A stretch of DNA of 64,000 nt, from contig JAAZNU010000003.1 of NCBI GenBank assembly GCA_012798135.1, positions 1 through 64,000 of the forward strand, in the 5' to 3' direction. Numbering within the stretch: position 1 is the first letter of the stretch; each line of letters begins with the position of its first letter. Positions 15,770 through 25,637 of the stretch are shown here, piece by piece. A model generated the notes under the pieces. It was not told the DNA's origin, did not search any database, and saw nothing but the letters and a program-made list of their open reading frames with translations. Both the position numbers and the translations under genes were made by a program. Origin of the DNA: Veillonellaceae bacterium (lineage in GTDB: Bacteria > Bacillota_C > Negativicutes > UBA1444).

Positions 15770-17797
15770 TTACACCAATTTCAGCCAAACCAAAATCACA
15801 TCGATGAGCTTAATGCCCAGGAACGGCGCCGCCAACCCGCCCAACCCATAAATGACCAGATTCCGTCGCAAAATGACGTCGGCGCCGAGCGGTCGATATT
15901 TTACGCCGCGCAGAGCCAGCGGAATCAACGCGACGATAATCAATGCGTTGAATACAACCGCACTCAGGATGGCGCTCTGCGGCGTTGCCAGCCGCATGAC
16001 GTTGAATACGTCGAGTACGGGATAAGTTCCCGCAAACAGCGCCGGAATGATGGCAAAATATTTGGCCACGTCATTGGCGATGCTGAAGGTTGTCAGCGAT
16101 CCCCGCGTCATCAGCAATTGTTTGCCAATCTCCACCACTTCAATCAGCTTGGTCGGATTGCTGTCCAAATCCACCATATTGCCGGCTTCCTTCGCCGCCT
16201 GGGTGCCGGTATTCATTGCGACGCCGACATCCGCCTGGGCCAGCGCCGGAGCGTCATTTGTCCCATCGCCGGTCATCGCCACGAGCATCCCTTTATCCTG
16301 GTACTCGCGAATGAGTCGCAACTTGGCTTCCGGCGTCGCTTCCGCCAAAAAGTCATCGACCCCGGCCTCGGCGGCGATCGCCGCCGCCGTAAGCGGATTG
16401 TCCCCGGTGAACATCACCGTCTTGATTCCCATCTGCCGAAGTTCCCGAAACCGTTCCTTGATGCCGCCCTTGACGATATCCTTCAGGCAAACGGCCCCCA
16501 AAACCATTGAACCTTCCGCCACGACGAGCGGAGTGCCGCCTCCCTTGGCGATTGTTTCGCATACTTCCAGTGTTTCCTGGGGAAAAACGCCGCCCTGCCC
16601 GGTTACATACTTCTGAATCGCATCCATTGCGCCTTTGCGAATCTCGCGCCCTTTCAAATTGACCCCGCTCATCCGGGTCTGGGCGCTGAAATGAACGAAC
16701 TCGGCGCCGATTGCTTCCAGATCCCGTTCCCGCAAGTTATATTCTTTTTTCGCCAGTACCACGATGCTGCGCCCCTCCGGAGTCTCGTCCGCCATCGAGG
16801 CCAGTTGGGCCGCATCCGCAAATTGAGCCCGATCAATGCCCGGCGCGGGAATAAAATCGGTCGCCATTCGATTCCCCAATGTAATGGTGCCGGTCTTGTC
16901 GAGCAGCAGGGCGTTGACATCCCCGGCCGCCTCCACCGCCCGGCCCGACATGGCCAGCACATTCCGTTTCAGGAGCCGGTCCATGCCGGCAATCCCGATC
17001 GAACTCAGCAACCCGCCGATCGTCGTAGGAATCAGGCATACCAGCAATGCGATCAATGTCGTCACCGACAAAACGGTTCCGGAATAGAGGGCGAACGGTT
17101 CGATGGTGGCCACGGCGACCAGGAAAACAATGGTCAATCCGACCAACAGGATGGTCAGGGCGATCTCATTCGGCGTCTTCTGCCGCCGGGCTCCTTCCAC
17201 CAGTGAAATCATACGGTCGAGAAAGGTTTCGCCCGGATTCGCGGTAACCCTGACTTTCAGCCAGTCCGACAAGACTCTCGTCCCGCCTGTGACCGACGAC
17301 CTGTCGCCGCCTGATTCACGGATGACCGGCGCCGATTCGCCGGTTACCGCGCTTTCATCGACCGAAGCGATTCCTTCGACGACTTCCCCGTCGCTGGGAA
17401 TCACGTCGCCCGCTTCGACCAGGATCAAATCCCCTTTGCGCAGGCTGTCGGCATCGACGATCTGAATCGCATCTTTCTGATATTTTTTTGCTTTCGTCTG
17501 GCTGCGGGTTCCCCGCAACGCTTTCGCCTGCGCCTTTCCTCTGCCTTCCGCAATGGCTTCCGCAAAATTGGCAAAGAGTACCGTAAACCAGAGCCAGAGG
17601 CTAATTTGCAGAGTGAAGAATACATCTTCCCGTTTTTGCTGCCAAATATCCCGCAGGAGTAAAATCGTCGTCATCGCGGCGCCAACACACACAATAAACA
17701 TGACCGGATTGCGAACCTGGACGCGGGGATTCAGCTTGTAAACGGCATCGCCAATCGCATCCCGGATAATTTGGCTGTTCATGCGAATCTTTTTCAT
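15770..17797 (-). CDS. kdpB: KdpB, P-type ATPase subunit of the potassium pump
   Basis: 675 residues (usual about 680). P-type ATPase signatures: TGES in the actuator domain, [12 protein letters not shown] with the phosphorylated aspartate, [10 protein letters not shown] in the nucleotide domain, [20 protein letters not shown] in the hinge. Seven membrane helices are expected. KdpB hydrolyses ATP and drives K+ through KdpA. AAAGGTG precedes the ATG at 17797. Confidence 0.96.
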   Translation of the reverse strand: MKKIRMNSQIIRDAIGDAVYKLNPRVQVRNPVMFIVCVGAAMTTILLLRDIWQQKREDVFFTLQISLWLWFTVLFANFAEAIAEGRGKAQAKALRGTRSQTKAKKYQKDAIQIVDADSLRKGDLILVEAGDVIPSDGEVVEGIASVDESAVTGESAPVIRESGGDRSSVTGGTRVLSDWLKVRVTANPGETFLDRMISLVEGARRQKTPNEIALTILLVGLTIVFLVAVATIEPFALYSGTVLSVTTLIALLVCLIPTTIGGLLSSIGIAGMDRLLKRNVLAMSGRAVEAAGDVNALLLDKTGTITLGNRMATDFIPAPGIDRAQFADAAQLASMADETPEGRSIVVLAKKEYNLRERDLEAIGAEFVHFSAQTRMSGVNLKGREIRKGAMDAIQKYVTGQGGVFPQETLEVCETIAKGGGTPLVVAEGSMVLGAVCLKDIVKGGIKERFRELRQMGIKTVMFTGDNPLTAAAIAAEAGVDDFLAEATPEAKLRLIREYQDKGMLVAMTGDGTNDAPALAQADVGVAMNTGTQAAKEAGNMVDLDSNPTKLIEVVEIGKQLLMTRGSLTTFSIANDVAKYFAIIPALFAGTYPVLDVFNVMRLATPQSAILSAVVFNALIIVALIPLALRGVKYRPLGADVILRRNLVIYGLGGLAAPFLGIKLIDVILVWLKLV

Positions 17798-17814
17798 TCC
17801 GGTTCACCTTTCTC

Positions 17815-19521
17815 TCAATAGGTTACGCCATTAATCATTTGCAAATGCTCGACTACCGGCCCCAGCGCCAGCGCCGGCATGAATGTCAGCGCTCCGACAA
17901 TCATGACGACACCGGCCAGCAAAATCGCAAACAACCAACCATGAGTCGGAAAAGTGCCTGGACCGGGCGGCGATATTTTTTTCTCCGCCAAACTGCCGGC
18001 AATGGCCAGTACGGGGAGGATGACGCCAAATCGGCCGATGAGCATCGCCGCCGCCAGCATCAGGTTATAAAAGGCGGTATTGGCATTGAGCCCGGCAAAT
18101 GCGCTGCCATTGTTGCCGGCGCTGGACGCGAAAGCGTACAAGATTTCGCTGAGTCCATGCGGGCCCGGATTGGCAACGGAAGCGACCCCCGAAACGGTAA
18201 CCGCCGCCACGGCGCTGCCGGTCAGGATTGTCACCGCCGGAACGAGAACGGCGAGCGTGGCCATCTTCATCTCACGGGCTTCAATCTTTTTGCCGAGATA
18301 TTCCGGTGTTCTGCCCACCATCAGGCCGACGATGAACACCGTCAGAATGACGAATACCATCATGCCGTAAAAGCCCGCGCCGACTCCGCCGACGACTACT
18401 TCGCCCAGCATGATCTGAAGCATCGGCGCCAAGCCTCCCATCGGCGTAAAACTGTCATGCATGGCATTGACGGCGCCGCAGGACGCTGCCGTGGTGACCG
18501 CGGCAAATAGCGAGGAGTCGGTGACGCCGAATCGCACTTCTTTTCCTTCCATGGCGGAAGGATCGGCAACGCCAACGGCGGCAAGCAAGGGATTGCCATA
18601 GCTCTCGCCGGCGTAAATGATTCCCAGGTGCAACAAAAACAGCAATAACATAGCGGATAGAATCGCGAATCCCTGCCGCCGGTCTCGGACCATGCGCCCA
18701 AAGGCGAACACAACGGACGTCGGAATCAGAAAAATACTGAGCATTTGCAGAAAATTGCTGAGTGGCGTCGGATTTTCGAAGGGATGCGCCGAATTGGCGT
18801 TGAAGAATCCACCGCCATTGACTCCCAGCATCTTGATGGCTTCTTGGGAAGCGACCGGTCCCATCGCCAGTTTTTGCTCAGGTCCTTCCAGCGTATATGC
18901 CGTAACATGGGGCGAAAAGTTCTGTAATACGCCTTGCTGGACCAAAATCAGCGAAAAAAGCAGAGAAAGTGGCAACAGTATCCGGACAGATCCACGGACC
19001 AGATCGGCCCAAAAATTCCCGAGCTGATCCGTTTGTTTGCGAATTAGCCCCCGAATCAAGGCCATGGCGACCGACAGACCGGTAGCCGCCGACAAAAAGT
19101 TTTGCACCGTCAACGCCAGCATCTGGGTAAAATAGCTCATCGTGCTTTCCCCGGCGTACGCCTGCCAATTGGTGTTCGTCATAAAACTCACGGCGGTATT
19201 GAAAGCCAGATGCCAAGGCGACACACCAGACAACCCTTCCGGATTAAAAAGAAGCTTACCCTGAAACACTTGAATCAAATACACCAACAGCAGGCCCAAA
19301 AAGTTGAACCCTAAAAGGGCAACTGCATATTTCCGCCAATTCATCTCCTGAGCGGCATTGACCCCGGACAGATGATAAATCAGCTTTTCCACGGGAGAAA
19401 ACAGTGCGTCCCCCACTGCTCTTTCAGCGAAAAACACATCGGCCAGATAGCGGCCGAGCGGCCACGCCAGTAATAGCAGGACCGTCAGATAGACGGCAAA
19501 CAAGGCAACATTCGCATCCAT
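17815..19521 (-). CDS. kdpA: KdpA, potassium-translocating subunit
   Basis: 568 residues, about ten membrane helices, with the four pore-like repeats of the K+ channel superfamily (for example SFMTNTNWQAYAGEST, LGVNGGGFFNANSAHPFENP, SSAGNNGSAFAGLNANT). KdpA binds and translocates K+ in the KdpFABC complex. GGAGG lies eight bases before the ATG, inside the end of kdpF, two bases after its stop. Confidence 0.96.
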   Translation of the reverse strand: MDANVALFAVYLTVLLLLAWPLGRYLADVFFAERAVGDALFSPVEKLIYHLSGVNAAQEMNWRKYAVALLGFNFLGLLLVYLIQVFQGKLLFNPEGLSGVSPWHLAFNTAVSFMTNTNWQAYAGESTMSYFTQMLALTVQNFLSAATGLSVAMALIRGLIRKQTDQLGNFWADLVRGSVRILLPLSLLFSLILVQQGVLQNFSPHVTAYTLEGPEQKLAMGPVASQEAIKMLGVNGGGFFNANSAHPFENPTPLSNFLQMLSIFLIPTSVVFAFGRMVRDRRQGFAILSAMLLLFLLHLGIIYAGESYGNPLLAAVGVADPSAMEGKEVRFGVTDSSLFAAVTTAASCGAVNAMHDSFTPMGGLAPMLQIMLGEVVVGGVGAGFYGMMVFVILTVFIVGLMVGRTPEYLGKKIEAREMKMATLAVLVPAVTILTGSAVAAVTVSGVASVANPGPHGLSEILYAFASSAGNNGSAFAGLNANTAFYNLMLAAAMLIGRFGVILPVLAIAGSLAEKKISPPGPGTFPTHGWLFAILLAGVVMIVGALTFMPALALGPVVEHLQMINGVTY

Positions 19522-19522
19522 A

Positions 19523-19609
19523 TTAAAAATCCTCCGGCTTCAACAAAGCATATACCAGATAAACCAACAAGATCCCCGCAATAATTCCCGCCAACCAAAG
19601 GTCAGCCAT
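19523..19609 (-). CDS. kdpF: KdpF, 28-residue membrane peptide
   Basis: A 28-codon gene reading MADLWLAGIIAGILLVYLVY and ending ALLKPEDF: a single membrane helix of the KdpF type (the KPEDF tail is typical). AGGAGG precedes the ATG at 19609. In E. coli KdpF stabilises the Kdp complex and acts like a bound lipid. It starts the operon kdpF-A-B-xre-C-D-E. Confidence 0.9.
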   Translation of the reverse strand: MADLWLAGIIAGILLVYLVYALLKPEDF

Positions 19610-19696
19610 TTTTGACCCTCCTTGTCTCTTCTTTGCCTCGTCAAGCATATTCTATCCCGAAACCCTGTATAATTGGCGTCAAGAAATGACAAAGTT

Positions 19697-19721
19697 CTAT
19701 ATAAAAAATGATAAAAAATAG
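19697..19721 (-). promoter_or_regulatory. Possible KdpE-binding site upstream of kdpF
   Basis: The minus strand reads CTATTTTTTATC followed by ATTTTTTATATAG, two T6-AT repeats 11 bases apart, resembling the T-rich KdpE site of E. coli. Downstream are TTGTCA and TATACA with a short 15-base spacer that could be the promoter. The region overlaps the T-tract of the preceding terminator, so the resemblance may be partly trivial. Confidence 0.3.
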
Positions 19722-19755
19722 AGCCCGGAAAGAAGCGTCCCCTCTCTCCGAACTC
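19721..19755 (-). terminator. Rho-independent terminator of the ABC transporter operon
   Basis: On the minus strand a 14-bp stem with several G-U pairs (19742-19755 with 19721-19734) and a seven-base loop is followed by TATTTTTTATC. It lies directly after the fused ATPase gene. Confidence 0.75.
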
Positions 19756-19773
19756 ATTGCCGAAAAAAAAATG

Positions 19774-21432
19774 TTATGCTCTTCGTACCCGTGACGCGGC
19801 GGCCACCAACGCCCGGGTATACGGCTGGACCGGGTTGGTCAGCACTTCGCCGGCCGGACCTGTTTCAACGATGCGGCCGTCCTTCAGTACGATCGTCCGG
19901 TCGCTGATCTTGCGGGCCAGGGCGATGTCATGGGTAATGAACAGGATGGCCAACCCCCGCAAATCCTGCAGCCGCATCAGCAGGCGCACCACCCGCGCCT
20001 GAACGCCGGCGTCGAGCGAAGAGGTGATCTCATCGGCGATCAACAGTTTCGGATCGAGGATCAGCGCCCGGGCGATGGCGACGCGCTGGGCCTCGCCGCC
20101 GCTGAGTTGGTGGGGATAGCGCCGCAGAAACTCGGACGTGGCCGGCAAATCGACTTCCTGGAGGGTGCGGCGGACCTTTTCCTCCCGTTCCGCTTTCGTC
20201 CCCTTTTCGTGGATGTCCAGCGGCTCCCGGACAATCTCGCCGACGCTCAGTCGGTGGCTAAATGCTTCCTTGGGATTCTGAAACACCAGCTGAATCCGCT
20301 CGTAGAATTGCCGCCGGGGCCAGTCGTCCCGGCCGTCGATTCGAAAACTGCCGGCATCGGCCGGCCACAGGCCAAGCAGAGTCTTGGCAAGAGTGGTTTT
20401 CCCCGAGCCGGACTCACCAACCAATGCCATCGTTTCGCCCTCGTACAACGTCAAGTCGATATCCGTCAAAACGCTTCGCCCCTCCAGACTCTTGGCGAGG
20501 CCGGCGACTTCCAGCATCGGCACGATGCCGCCCCGATGACAGGCCACGGTCCGTTCCGGCGTCACCGTTTGCGGCAAAGGAATGGTTTCAGCACATTGGG
20601 AAATGCTCTGGCTGCAGCGGGAGCGGAACGGACAACCGCCCGGACTCGTTCCGGCCCGGCCGGGGATGCACTGGATGTCCTTGAAGGTCGCCATGTCCGG
20701 ATAAGCCCGCAGCAAGGCCCGTGTATACGGATGCCGGGGCGAGACGAACACCTCGGCGCACGGTCCGGTTTCCAGAACCCGCCCGGCGTATAGCACGGCC
20801 ACCCGGTCGGCTACGGCGGCCGCCGCCGCCAAATCATGGGTGATCAGCAGATTTGTCCGGCCGCGCAACGCCGTCGCCAGCACTGCCAAAATCTGCGCCT
20901 TGTTGAGCGGGTCGAGCGACGAAGTCGGTTCGTCCAGGATCAGTAGTTCCGGTTCGTTGACCAGCGCCATCGCCAGCAGAACCCGCTGCTGCTCGCCGCC
21001 GCTCAGGCGGTGCGGTTCGCATTCATGCCGATCCGGCGGCAAACCGATCGTTTGTAGAATCGACGTCGCTTTTTGCCGGGCGATGGCCGGCGTCACCGGA
21101 AAATGTGCGGTCACCGCTTCGGCGACTTGGTCGATAACCGTATAAAGCGGATGCAGCACTTCGCCGCCATTCTGATGCACCATCGCGGCTTTGCGTCCCC
21201 GCAGGTCGCGCAGTTCCTCCCCTGTGAGCGCCAACAGGTCGCATTCCTTCCACCAGACTGCGCCGCTCAGTTTCGCCTCCGTCAGTTGCAGCAGACTAAG
21301 GCCCAGCGTCGTTTTCCCGGCTCCGGATTCCCCAATGATCGCCAGCGTCTCTCCCTGTCGGGCCGTCAGGAATACCCCATGCAATATTTCTTCGCCGCCG
21401 TAAGCGGCCCGTAAATTCTCAATCCGTAACAT
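19774..21432 (-). CDS. Fused dual ATPase of a peptide/nickel-type ABC importer
   Basis: 552 residues holding two ABC domains, equal to DppD plus DppF in one chain. Domain 1: Walker A GESGAGKT (34-41), signature LSGGEQQRV, Walker B LLILDEPTSSLD. The oligopeptide/dipeptide C-terminal motif with cysteines follows (CPFRSRCSQSISQC). Domain 2: GESGSGKTT, LSGGEAQRVAIARAL, LLIADEITSSLDAG. It powers the two permeases upstream, overlapping the second by 14 bases. Fusion of the two ATPases is less common than separate genes. Confidence 0.9.
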   Translation of the reverse strand: MLRIENLRAAYGGEEILHGVFLTARQGETLAIIGESGAGKTTLGLSLLQLTEAKLSGAVWWKECDLLALTGEELRDLRGRKAAMVHQNGGEVLHPLYTVIDQVAEAVTAHFPVTPAIARQKATSILQTIGLPPDRHECEPHRLSGGEQQRVLLAMALVNEPELLILDEPTSSLDPLNKAQILAVLATALRGRTNLLITHDLAAAAAVADRVAVLYAGRVLETGPCAEVFVSPRHPYTRALLRAYPDMATFKDIQCIPGRAGTSPGGCPFRSRCSQSISQCAETIPLPQTVTPERTVACHRGGIVPMLEVAGLAKSLEGRSVLTDIDLTLYEGETMALVGESGSGKTTLAKTLLGLWPADAGSFRIDGRDDWPRRQFYERIQLVFQNPKEAFSHRLSVGEIVREPLDIHEKGTKAEREEKVRRTLQEVDLPATSEFLRRYPHQLSGGEAQRVAIARALILDPKLLIADEITSSLDAGVQARVVRLLMRLQDLRGLAILFITHDIALARKISDRTIVLKDGRIVETGPAGEVLTNPVQPYTRALVAAASRVRRA

Positions 21433-22240
21433 CCGTTTCCTCCAGTCCCGATCCGATCAGGGCAAATGCCAACACCAGCGAACTGACGGCGAATCCCGGC
21501 GGCAGCAGCCACCACCGCCAGACATCGAGATACGTAAAGGCCAGCGCCTGCTGGATCATCCGTCCCCAGCTCGGCGAGGTCGGATCGCTGATGCCCAGGA
21601 AGGCCAGACCCGCTTCCAGGAATACCGCCCGCCGGGCGTCGTGGATCATTGCCGCCGACAACACCGGCGCCAGATCCGGCAGAATATGCCGCCGCAATAC
21701 ATACCATTTCCCCGCGCCGAAGGTCCGCGCTGCGGTCGCCGGACCGGATTCGCGCAGCAGCAGGGTTTGGGCCCGCAGCAGCCGCCCAGTGGCCGGCCAG
21801 AAAAAGAACGCCAGGATCGCGACCAGCATCGGCAAGCCCGGCTGCAGATAGGCGGCCGCCAACATCGCGGCCAGCACCGGCGGAATCACCAAGCCAACAT
21901 CCATCAGCCGGGCCGTCAACCGTTCCATCCAGCCGCCCGCCAATGCGCCGCCCGCCCCCAGTAAAGCGCCGAGCAGGGCGGAACCGAACGCTGCGCCTAA
22001 AGCGACGAGCAGCGAAGTCCGGGCGCCGGCCAGCAATTGGGAAGCGATGTCCTGCCCCACGTCGTTCGTCCCCAGCCAATGGGTCGCGTCCGGCGGCAGA
22101 AATGCCTTGCCCACGTAGGCATCGGCGGCATGGGGCGCAACGATTCCGCCAAATAGGGCGATGCCTGCCCAAAACAGCAGCAGCCCGGTTCCCCAGGCGC
22201 CGATTCCGATTGTCAGTTTTTTTCCGTAGCGGATATGCAT
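21419..22240 (-). CDS. ABC importer permease, DppC/NikC type
   Basis: 273 residues. Five to six membrane helices, the PDATHWLGTNDVGQDIASQLLA block typical of DppC/NikC near residue 50 (split here as THWLGTNDVGQD), and the EAA-like loop with MIHDARRAVFLEAGLAFLG. The start overlaps the preceding permease by 28 bases and lacks a strong ribosome site, so coupling is likely. It forms the membrane channel with the DppB-type subunit. Substrate not evident from sequence. Confidence 0.88.
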   Translation of the reverse strand: MHIRYGKKLTIGIGAWGTGLLLFWAGIALFGGIVAPHAADAYVGKAFLPPDATHWLGTNDVGQDIASQLLAGARTSLLVALGAAFGSALLGALLGAGGALAGGWMERLTARLMDVGLVIPPVLAAMLAAAYLQPGLPMLVAILAFFFWPATGRLLRAQTLLLRESGPATAARTFGAGKWYVLRRHILPDLAPVLSAAMIHDARRAVFLEAGLAFLGISDPTSPSWGRMIQQALAFTYLDVWRWWLLPPGFAVSSLVLAFALIGSGLEETDVTD

Positions 22241-23205
22241 ACAGGTTTCACCCTCGGATCCAAAATCGGATACACCAAGTCGATCAACAGGTTGATCGCC
22301 AACACCGTCACCGATCCCAACAACAAAATCCCCTGCAGCAGCGGATAGTCCCGAGCCGCCAATGCCCGGTGCAACAGCGTTCCCATGCCCGGATAGTTGA
22401 ACACGACCTCGATCATCAGAATGCCGGCGAACAGATGCGATAGTTGCAATCCCGCCGACGTGACCGCCGGCAATAGGACGCTGCGCCCCAAATGACGGTA
22501 GCGAACCGTCCGTTCAGCGCATCCCTTGCCCCGGGCGGTGCGCAGGTATGGCGCCCTGAGCAGGGCGGCGGCGGAATTGCGGCACAACAAGTACATCATC
22601 GTCAGCCGCGCCAAAACCAGGGAGGTCAGCGGCAAGGCCAGATGGCGCAGCACATCGATCAGCCAGGCCCCGCCGGTCAGCCCGCCATAGGCGGTCGTCG
22701 CACCGCCGAGTGGCAGCACCGGCCAAATCACCGCCAACCCCAACAGTAATAACGTACCGACAAAGAAATCCGGCATGCCGCCAAGCACCATCAACCCGGC
22801 GAACAATCCCCTATCCCAGCGGCCGCCCCGGTGCGCGCCGCTCTCCAGGCCCAGCATGAACCCGCCGATCGTGGAGAAAACAAACGTGGCCCCGGCCAAC
22901 AGGACCGTCCACGGCAAAAAGCCCGCCATGACTTTCGTCACGGGGGCGTTGAAAAAATACGACCAGCCCAGATCCCCGTTCAGTAATGATCCGACATAGG
23001 CCGCGAACTGCCGCGTCCAGGATTGATCGAGGGCAAATCGGCGATAGATCTCGGTTTTCATTTCCGGCGTCAGGGACAGCGCGGCCTCCTCGCCGTAAAT
23101 CGCCAGGAAAGGATCGCCCGGCAACAAACGCGGCAGGACGAATCCCAGCGAAGCAAGGAAAGCAAAGGCGATCCCATAATCAGTCAATAATCGGCGAACC
23201 CGCAT
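22213..23205 (-). CDS. ABC importer permease, DppB/NikB type
   Basis: 330 residues. N-terminal membrane helix, the FALDQSWTRQFAAYVGSLLNGDLGWS block of DppB proteins (seen as DQSWTRQFAAYV and NGDLGWSYF), six membrane helices and the EAA loop YLRTARGKGCAERTVRYRH. It lies 19 bases after the FmdE gene in the leader-B operon. With the DppC-type partner it would import a peptide, an opine-like metallophore, or a nickel chelate. Confidence 0.88.
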   Translation of the reverse strand: MRVRRLLTDYGIAFAFLASLGFVLPRLLPGDPFLAIYGEEAALSLTPEMKTEIYRRFALDQSWTRQFAAYVGSLLNGDLGWSYFFNAPVTKVMAGFLPWTVLLAGATFVFSTIGGFMLGLESGAHRGGRWDRGLFAGLMVLGGMPDFFVGTLLLLGLAVIWPVLPLGGATTAYGGLTGGAWLIDVLRHLALPLTSLVLARLTMMYLLCRNSAAALLRAPYLRTARGKGCAERTVRYRHLGRSVLLPAVTSAGLQLSHLFAGILMIEVVFNYPGMGTLLHRALAARDYPLLQGILLLGSVTVLAINLLIDLVYPILDPRVKPVCISATEKN

Positions 23206-23224
23206 CCCCTAATCTCCCGACCGT

Positions 23225-23839
23225 CTACCAACCCCGATGATACGGTTTGGCGCAGGCCAGACAAACTTTTTTGCCGTCCACCAGACGCAACCGTGGTTCC
23301 ATCGTGACTTCCCCGCAGGACTCACAGACGACGGAATCAAAAATCCGGGCCCGGGATGGCAACTCGAACCCTGGCTGCTTGCAGTCGAACAGCGCCTCGG
23401 CCGGCGCCGTCATCAGATACTGCATCCGTTGATTTTTCTGTTCTTCAAACCGGGCTGTTTCTTCCGGTGTCGCGGTTCCCCCCATGACCTTCCTGCGCAA
23501 AGCGATACCCTCCGGCGTGCTCGCCCCCGCCTGTCCCTTGAATACCAGTCGGACCGCCTTGCCGGTGTCGCGGCGGAAGATCGTAAAGGCATGCTTGCCC
23601 TGGTCGCGGAAGATCAGGTTGCCTTTGCCGAGGGTACAGCCCAACAGCCATTGGATCGCATCCACGCCGCAGGCGTCGTTTTCCACGACGGCCACCAGTT
23701 CCTCGTCTTGGTCGCGATGCAAGTCCAGCGCCTTTTCCGCCAATCGGGCCGCCCGGTAGCCGATGATGAGACCGGGGCAGACATGTCCGTGAAACCGGAC
23801 CGATTCCGCCAATTCGGCGGGAATTTCAAACTTTTTCAT
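23225..23839 (-). CDS. FmdE-family protein with C-terminal zinc ribbon
   Basis: 204 residues. The FmdE domain has RFHGHVCPGLIIGYRAA (His17, His19, Cys21) and ENDACGVDAIQ; the C-terminal zinc ribbon is CESC (172-175) and CLAC (193-196). The name comes from a gene in molybdenum formylmethanofuran dehydrogenase operons; the biochemical role is unknown, but the family recurs beside molybdenum, tungsten and metal-chelate genes. AAGGAGG overlaps the end of the binding-protein gene, one base upstream, so the two are coupled. A soluble metal- or chelate-handling role next to the importer is inference. Confidence 0.85.
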   Translation of the reverse strand: MKKFEIPAELAESVRFHGHVCPGLIIGYRAARLAEKALDLHRDQDEELVAVVENDACGVDAIQWLLGCTLGKGNLIFRDQGKHAFTIFRRDTGKAVRLVFKGQAGASTPEGIALRRKVMGGTATPEETARFEEQKNQRMQYLMTAPAEALFDCKQPGFELPSRARIFDSVVCESCGEVTMEPRLRLVDGKKVCLACAKPYHRGW

Positions 23840-23840
23840 A

Positions 23841-25469
23841 TTATTTTCCTCCTTCGATGAATTGCAATTTGTTGAATGGTTGGGGAATGCCGTTGGCGAC
23901 GCCCTGAAAAGTAAAAAACGGTTGGACCCGGTCGTTGTGGGCGTAATACCAAGTCGGATAGTACAGCGGCAATGCCGGCAGATCGGCCGCGTACAGCCGC
24001 TGCGCCTCGAAAATCAGTTGCCGTCGCTCGTCCGGATCGATGGCCGCCGTCTGTTCCGCCAGAACCTGCCTTAGCTCCTCATTGCCTTGCCAACGGGCGC
24101 TCAGGAAATTGTCGCCGGTGATCATCCGGACCAATACCTGTGGATCGCCGCCGATCCCGCCATGACCGGAGAGCGCCAAATCAAAGTTCCATTCGGCGAC
24201 GCGGCTGTCGATCGCCTTAGCATCCAGAGCCCGGATTGCCACGCGAATCCCGGCCTGTTCCAACTGACTCTTGATAAATTCGCCCTGCCGTTCCTGCGGC
24301 GAGCCGGGAACACCGATCCCTCCGGGCGCCACCAGCAACTCCACTGTCAACGGCACGCCGTCCTTTTCCCAGAACGCGCCATTGCGGGCATAGCCGAGTC
24401 CTTGCAACAATTTCGCCGTCTTTGCGGGTTCAAAGGGCAGCTGCGGTTCCGGGTTGTGCCAGGGACTATCCTGAGCCAGCAGTCCAGGATTGCCCGGCTT
24501 GCCGTGGCCGCGCAGGGTAATCTCCACCAGCGCGTCCCGGTCGATCGCCAGCGCCAATGCGCGACGAAAGTCTGCATTGGCGAACGGCGGCTTGCGATGA
24601 TTGATCAACAGTTTCGCCACCCAGTCCAGTTTGCCCACGGGCACGGCGAATCCTTCCTGTTTCAGCCGATCAGCCATATCCGGCGGCGCCTGGATGAAAT
24701 CCACCTGCTTTTGCCGCAAAGCCGCCACCGAAGTTTCCGGCGACATCTTCACGAACCGGATCTCCTGGTATTTCGGCTTGCCGCCGTAATACTCCGGCGA
24801 CGCCGTATAACGGTAGCTGCCCTGTTCCCGGCTGTAATCCGCCAGACGATACGGCCCGGTCCCGATCAAGGCCGCCGGCTGGAGAAACTGGCGCGCATCC
24901 TTCACATCACGCCAGATATGCTGCGGCAACATCGGCGCCGTGCCCGCCACATTGTCCAGAAACGGTGCGTAGGGCTTGGCCAGAATAATCTTCACTTCGT
25001 GATCGCCGACCGCCTCCACGCGGTCGATCATGGCCACCGAGGACCAGGTATAGCCCTGTTCTTTCAGATAGCGGAACGTGAAGACCACATCCGCCGCCTT
25101 GAACGGTTTCCCATCATGCCATTTGACATTTTTACGCAAAAAGAAGCGATAAGTTCGGCCGTCTGCCGAGATTTCCCACTTTTCGGCCAGGGCCGGTACG
25201 AAGCCTTTGGAGTCCTTCCAGATCAGCGTGTCGAACAGCAGGCTCATTCGGATGTAACCCGGACCGCGCTGATAGTGCAGGAAAGGAGAAGGAAACCCCC
25301 AGTCCCCCGCCGGATCGGCGATGGTCAGGATACCGGAATCCACCGGCGGCGCCGCGTTCGAGTTTTTCTGCGCCGGCATGGTTCCGTCGCAACCGGTCAA
25401 CAGCAATATAAGGATAACGAGCGACACAAACAAAAGCCATAAACGTCTGCCCGTATTAGATGTAGGCAA
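23841..25469 (-). CDS. Family 5 solute-binding lipoprotein (DppA/NikA type)
   Basis: 542 residues from a TTG start with AAGGAGG seven bases upstream. The lipobox LLTGC puts the lipid cysteine at residue 27. Family 5 signatures are EKWEISADGRTYRFFLRKNV, KWHDGKPFKAADVVFTF, AALIGTGPYRL and ADFRRALALAIDRD. These proteins bind peptides, opines, nickel chelates or heme. It is the first gene of the operon after leader RNA B and precedes FmdE, two permeases and a fused ATPase. The ligand cannot be read from the sequence. Confidence 0.88.
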   Translation of the reverse strand: MPTSNTGRRLWLLFVSLVILILLLTGCDGTMPAQKNSNAAPPVDSGILTIADPAGDWGFPSPFLHYQRGPGYIRMSLLFDTLIWKDSKGFVPALAEKWEISADGRTYRFFLRKNVKWHDGKPFKAADVVFTFRYLKEQGYTWSSVAMIDRVEAVGDHEVKIILAKPYAPFLDNVAGTAPMLPQHIWRDVKDARQFLQPAALIGTGPYRLADYSREQGSYRYTASPEYYGGKPKYQEIRFVKMSPETSVAALRQKQVDFIQAPPDMADRLKQEGFAVPVGKLDWVAKLLINHRKPPFANADFRRALALAIDRDALVEITLRGHGKPGNPGLLAQDSPWHNPEPQLPFEPAKTAKLLQGLGYARNGAFWEKDGVPLTVELLVAPGGIGVPGSPQERQGEFIKSQLEQAGIRVAIRALDAKAIDSRVAEWNFDLALSGHGGIGGDPQVLVRMITGDNFLSARWQGNEELRQVLAEQTAAIDPDERRQLIFEAQRLYAADLPALPLYYPTWYYAHNDRVQPFFTFQGVANGIPQPFNKLQFIEGGK

Positions 25470-25498
25470 TCCTTTTCCTCCTTCAGTCCAATAAAAAT

Positions 25499-25602
25499 AG
25501 CCATGCGGAAACCGGCTTCATGACGAAACCGACAAACCTTCATGGCTTGATCTCTGTTTCTACGGCCGTCGCTTCAGCGACGTATGGCGGTGCATCCCGC
25601 TA
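25499..25602 (-). ncRNA. Leader RNA B: candidate riboswitch with terminator
   Basis: Transcription should begin about 25602. The RNA starts with GCGGGAUGCACCGC (hairpin), then ACGUCGCUGAAGCGACG (hairpin), a linker, and a terminator-like stem AGCCAUG / CAUGGCU (arms at 25541-25547 and 25499-25505) followed by AUUUUUAUUGG. It shares about 75 of 100 positions with leader A at 28893-28994, including the loop side AAGGUUUGUC inside the terminator stem, which a plain terminator would not conserve. It precedes the binding-protein gene by about 30 bases. I do not match it to any riboswitch class I know. Confidence 0.7.
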
Positions 25603-25608
25603 TAACTC

Positions 25609-25637
25609 ATCATAACGGGAACCGCCGGTGCTGTCAA
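25609..25637 (-). promoter_or_regulatory. Promoter of leader RNA B
   Basis: TTGACA (25632-25637), 17-base spacer, TATGAT (25609-25614) on the minus strand, a near-perfect vegetative promoter. The -35 overlaps the last bases of the methyltransferase gene. Confidence 0.88.

Noticed and set aside
24087..25442. 451-residue plus-strand frame
   Set aside because: Antisense to the family 5 binding-protein gene; His/Arg/Gln-rich with no domain.
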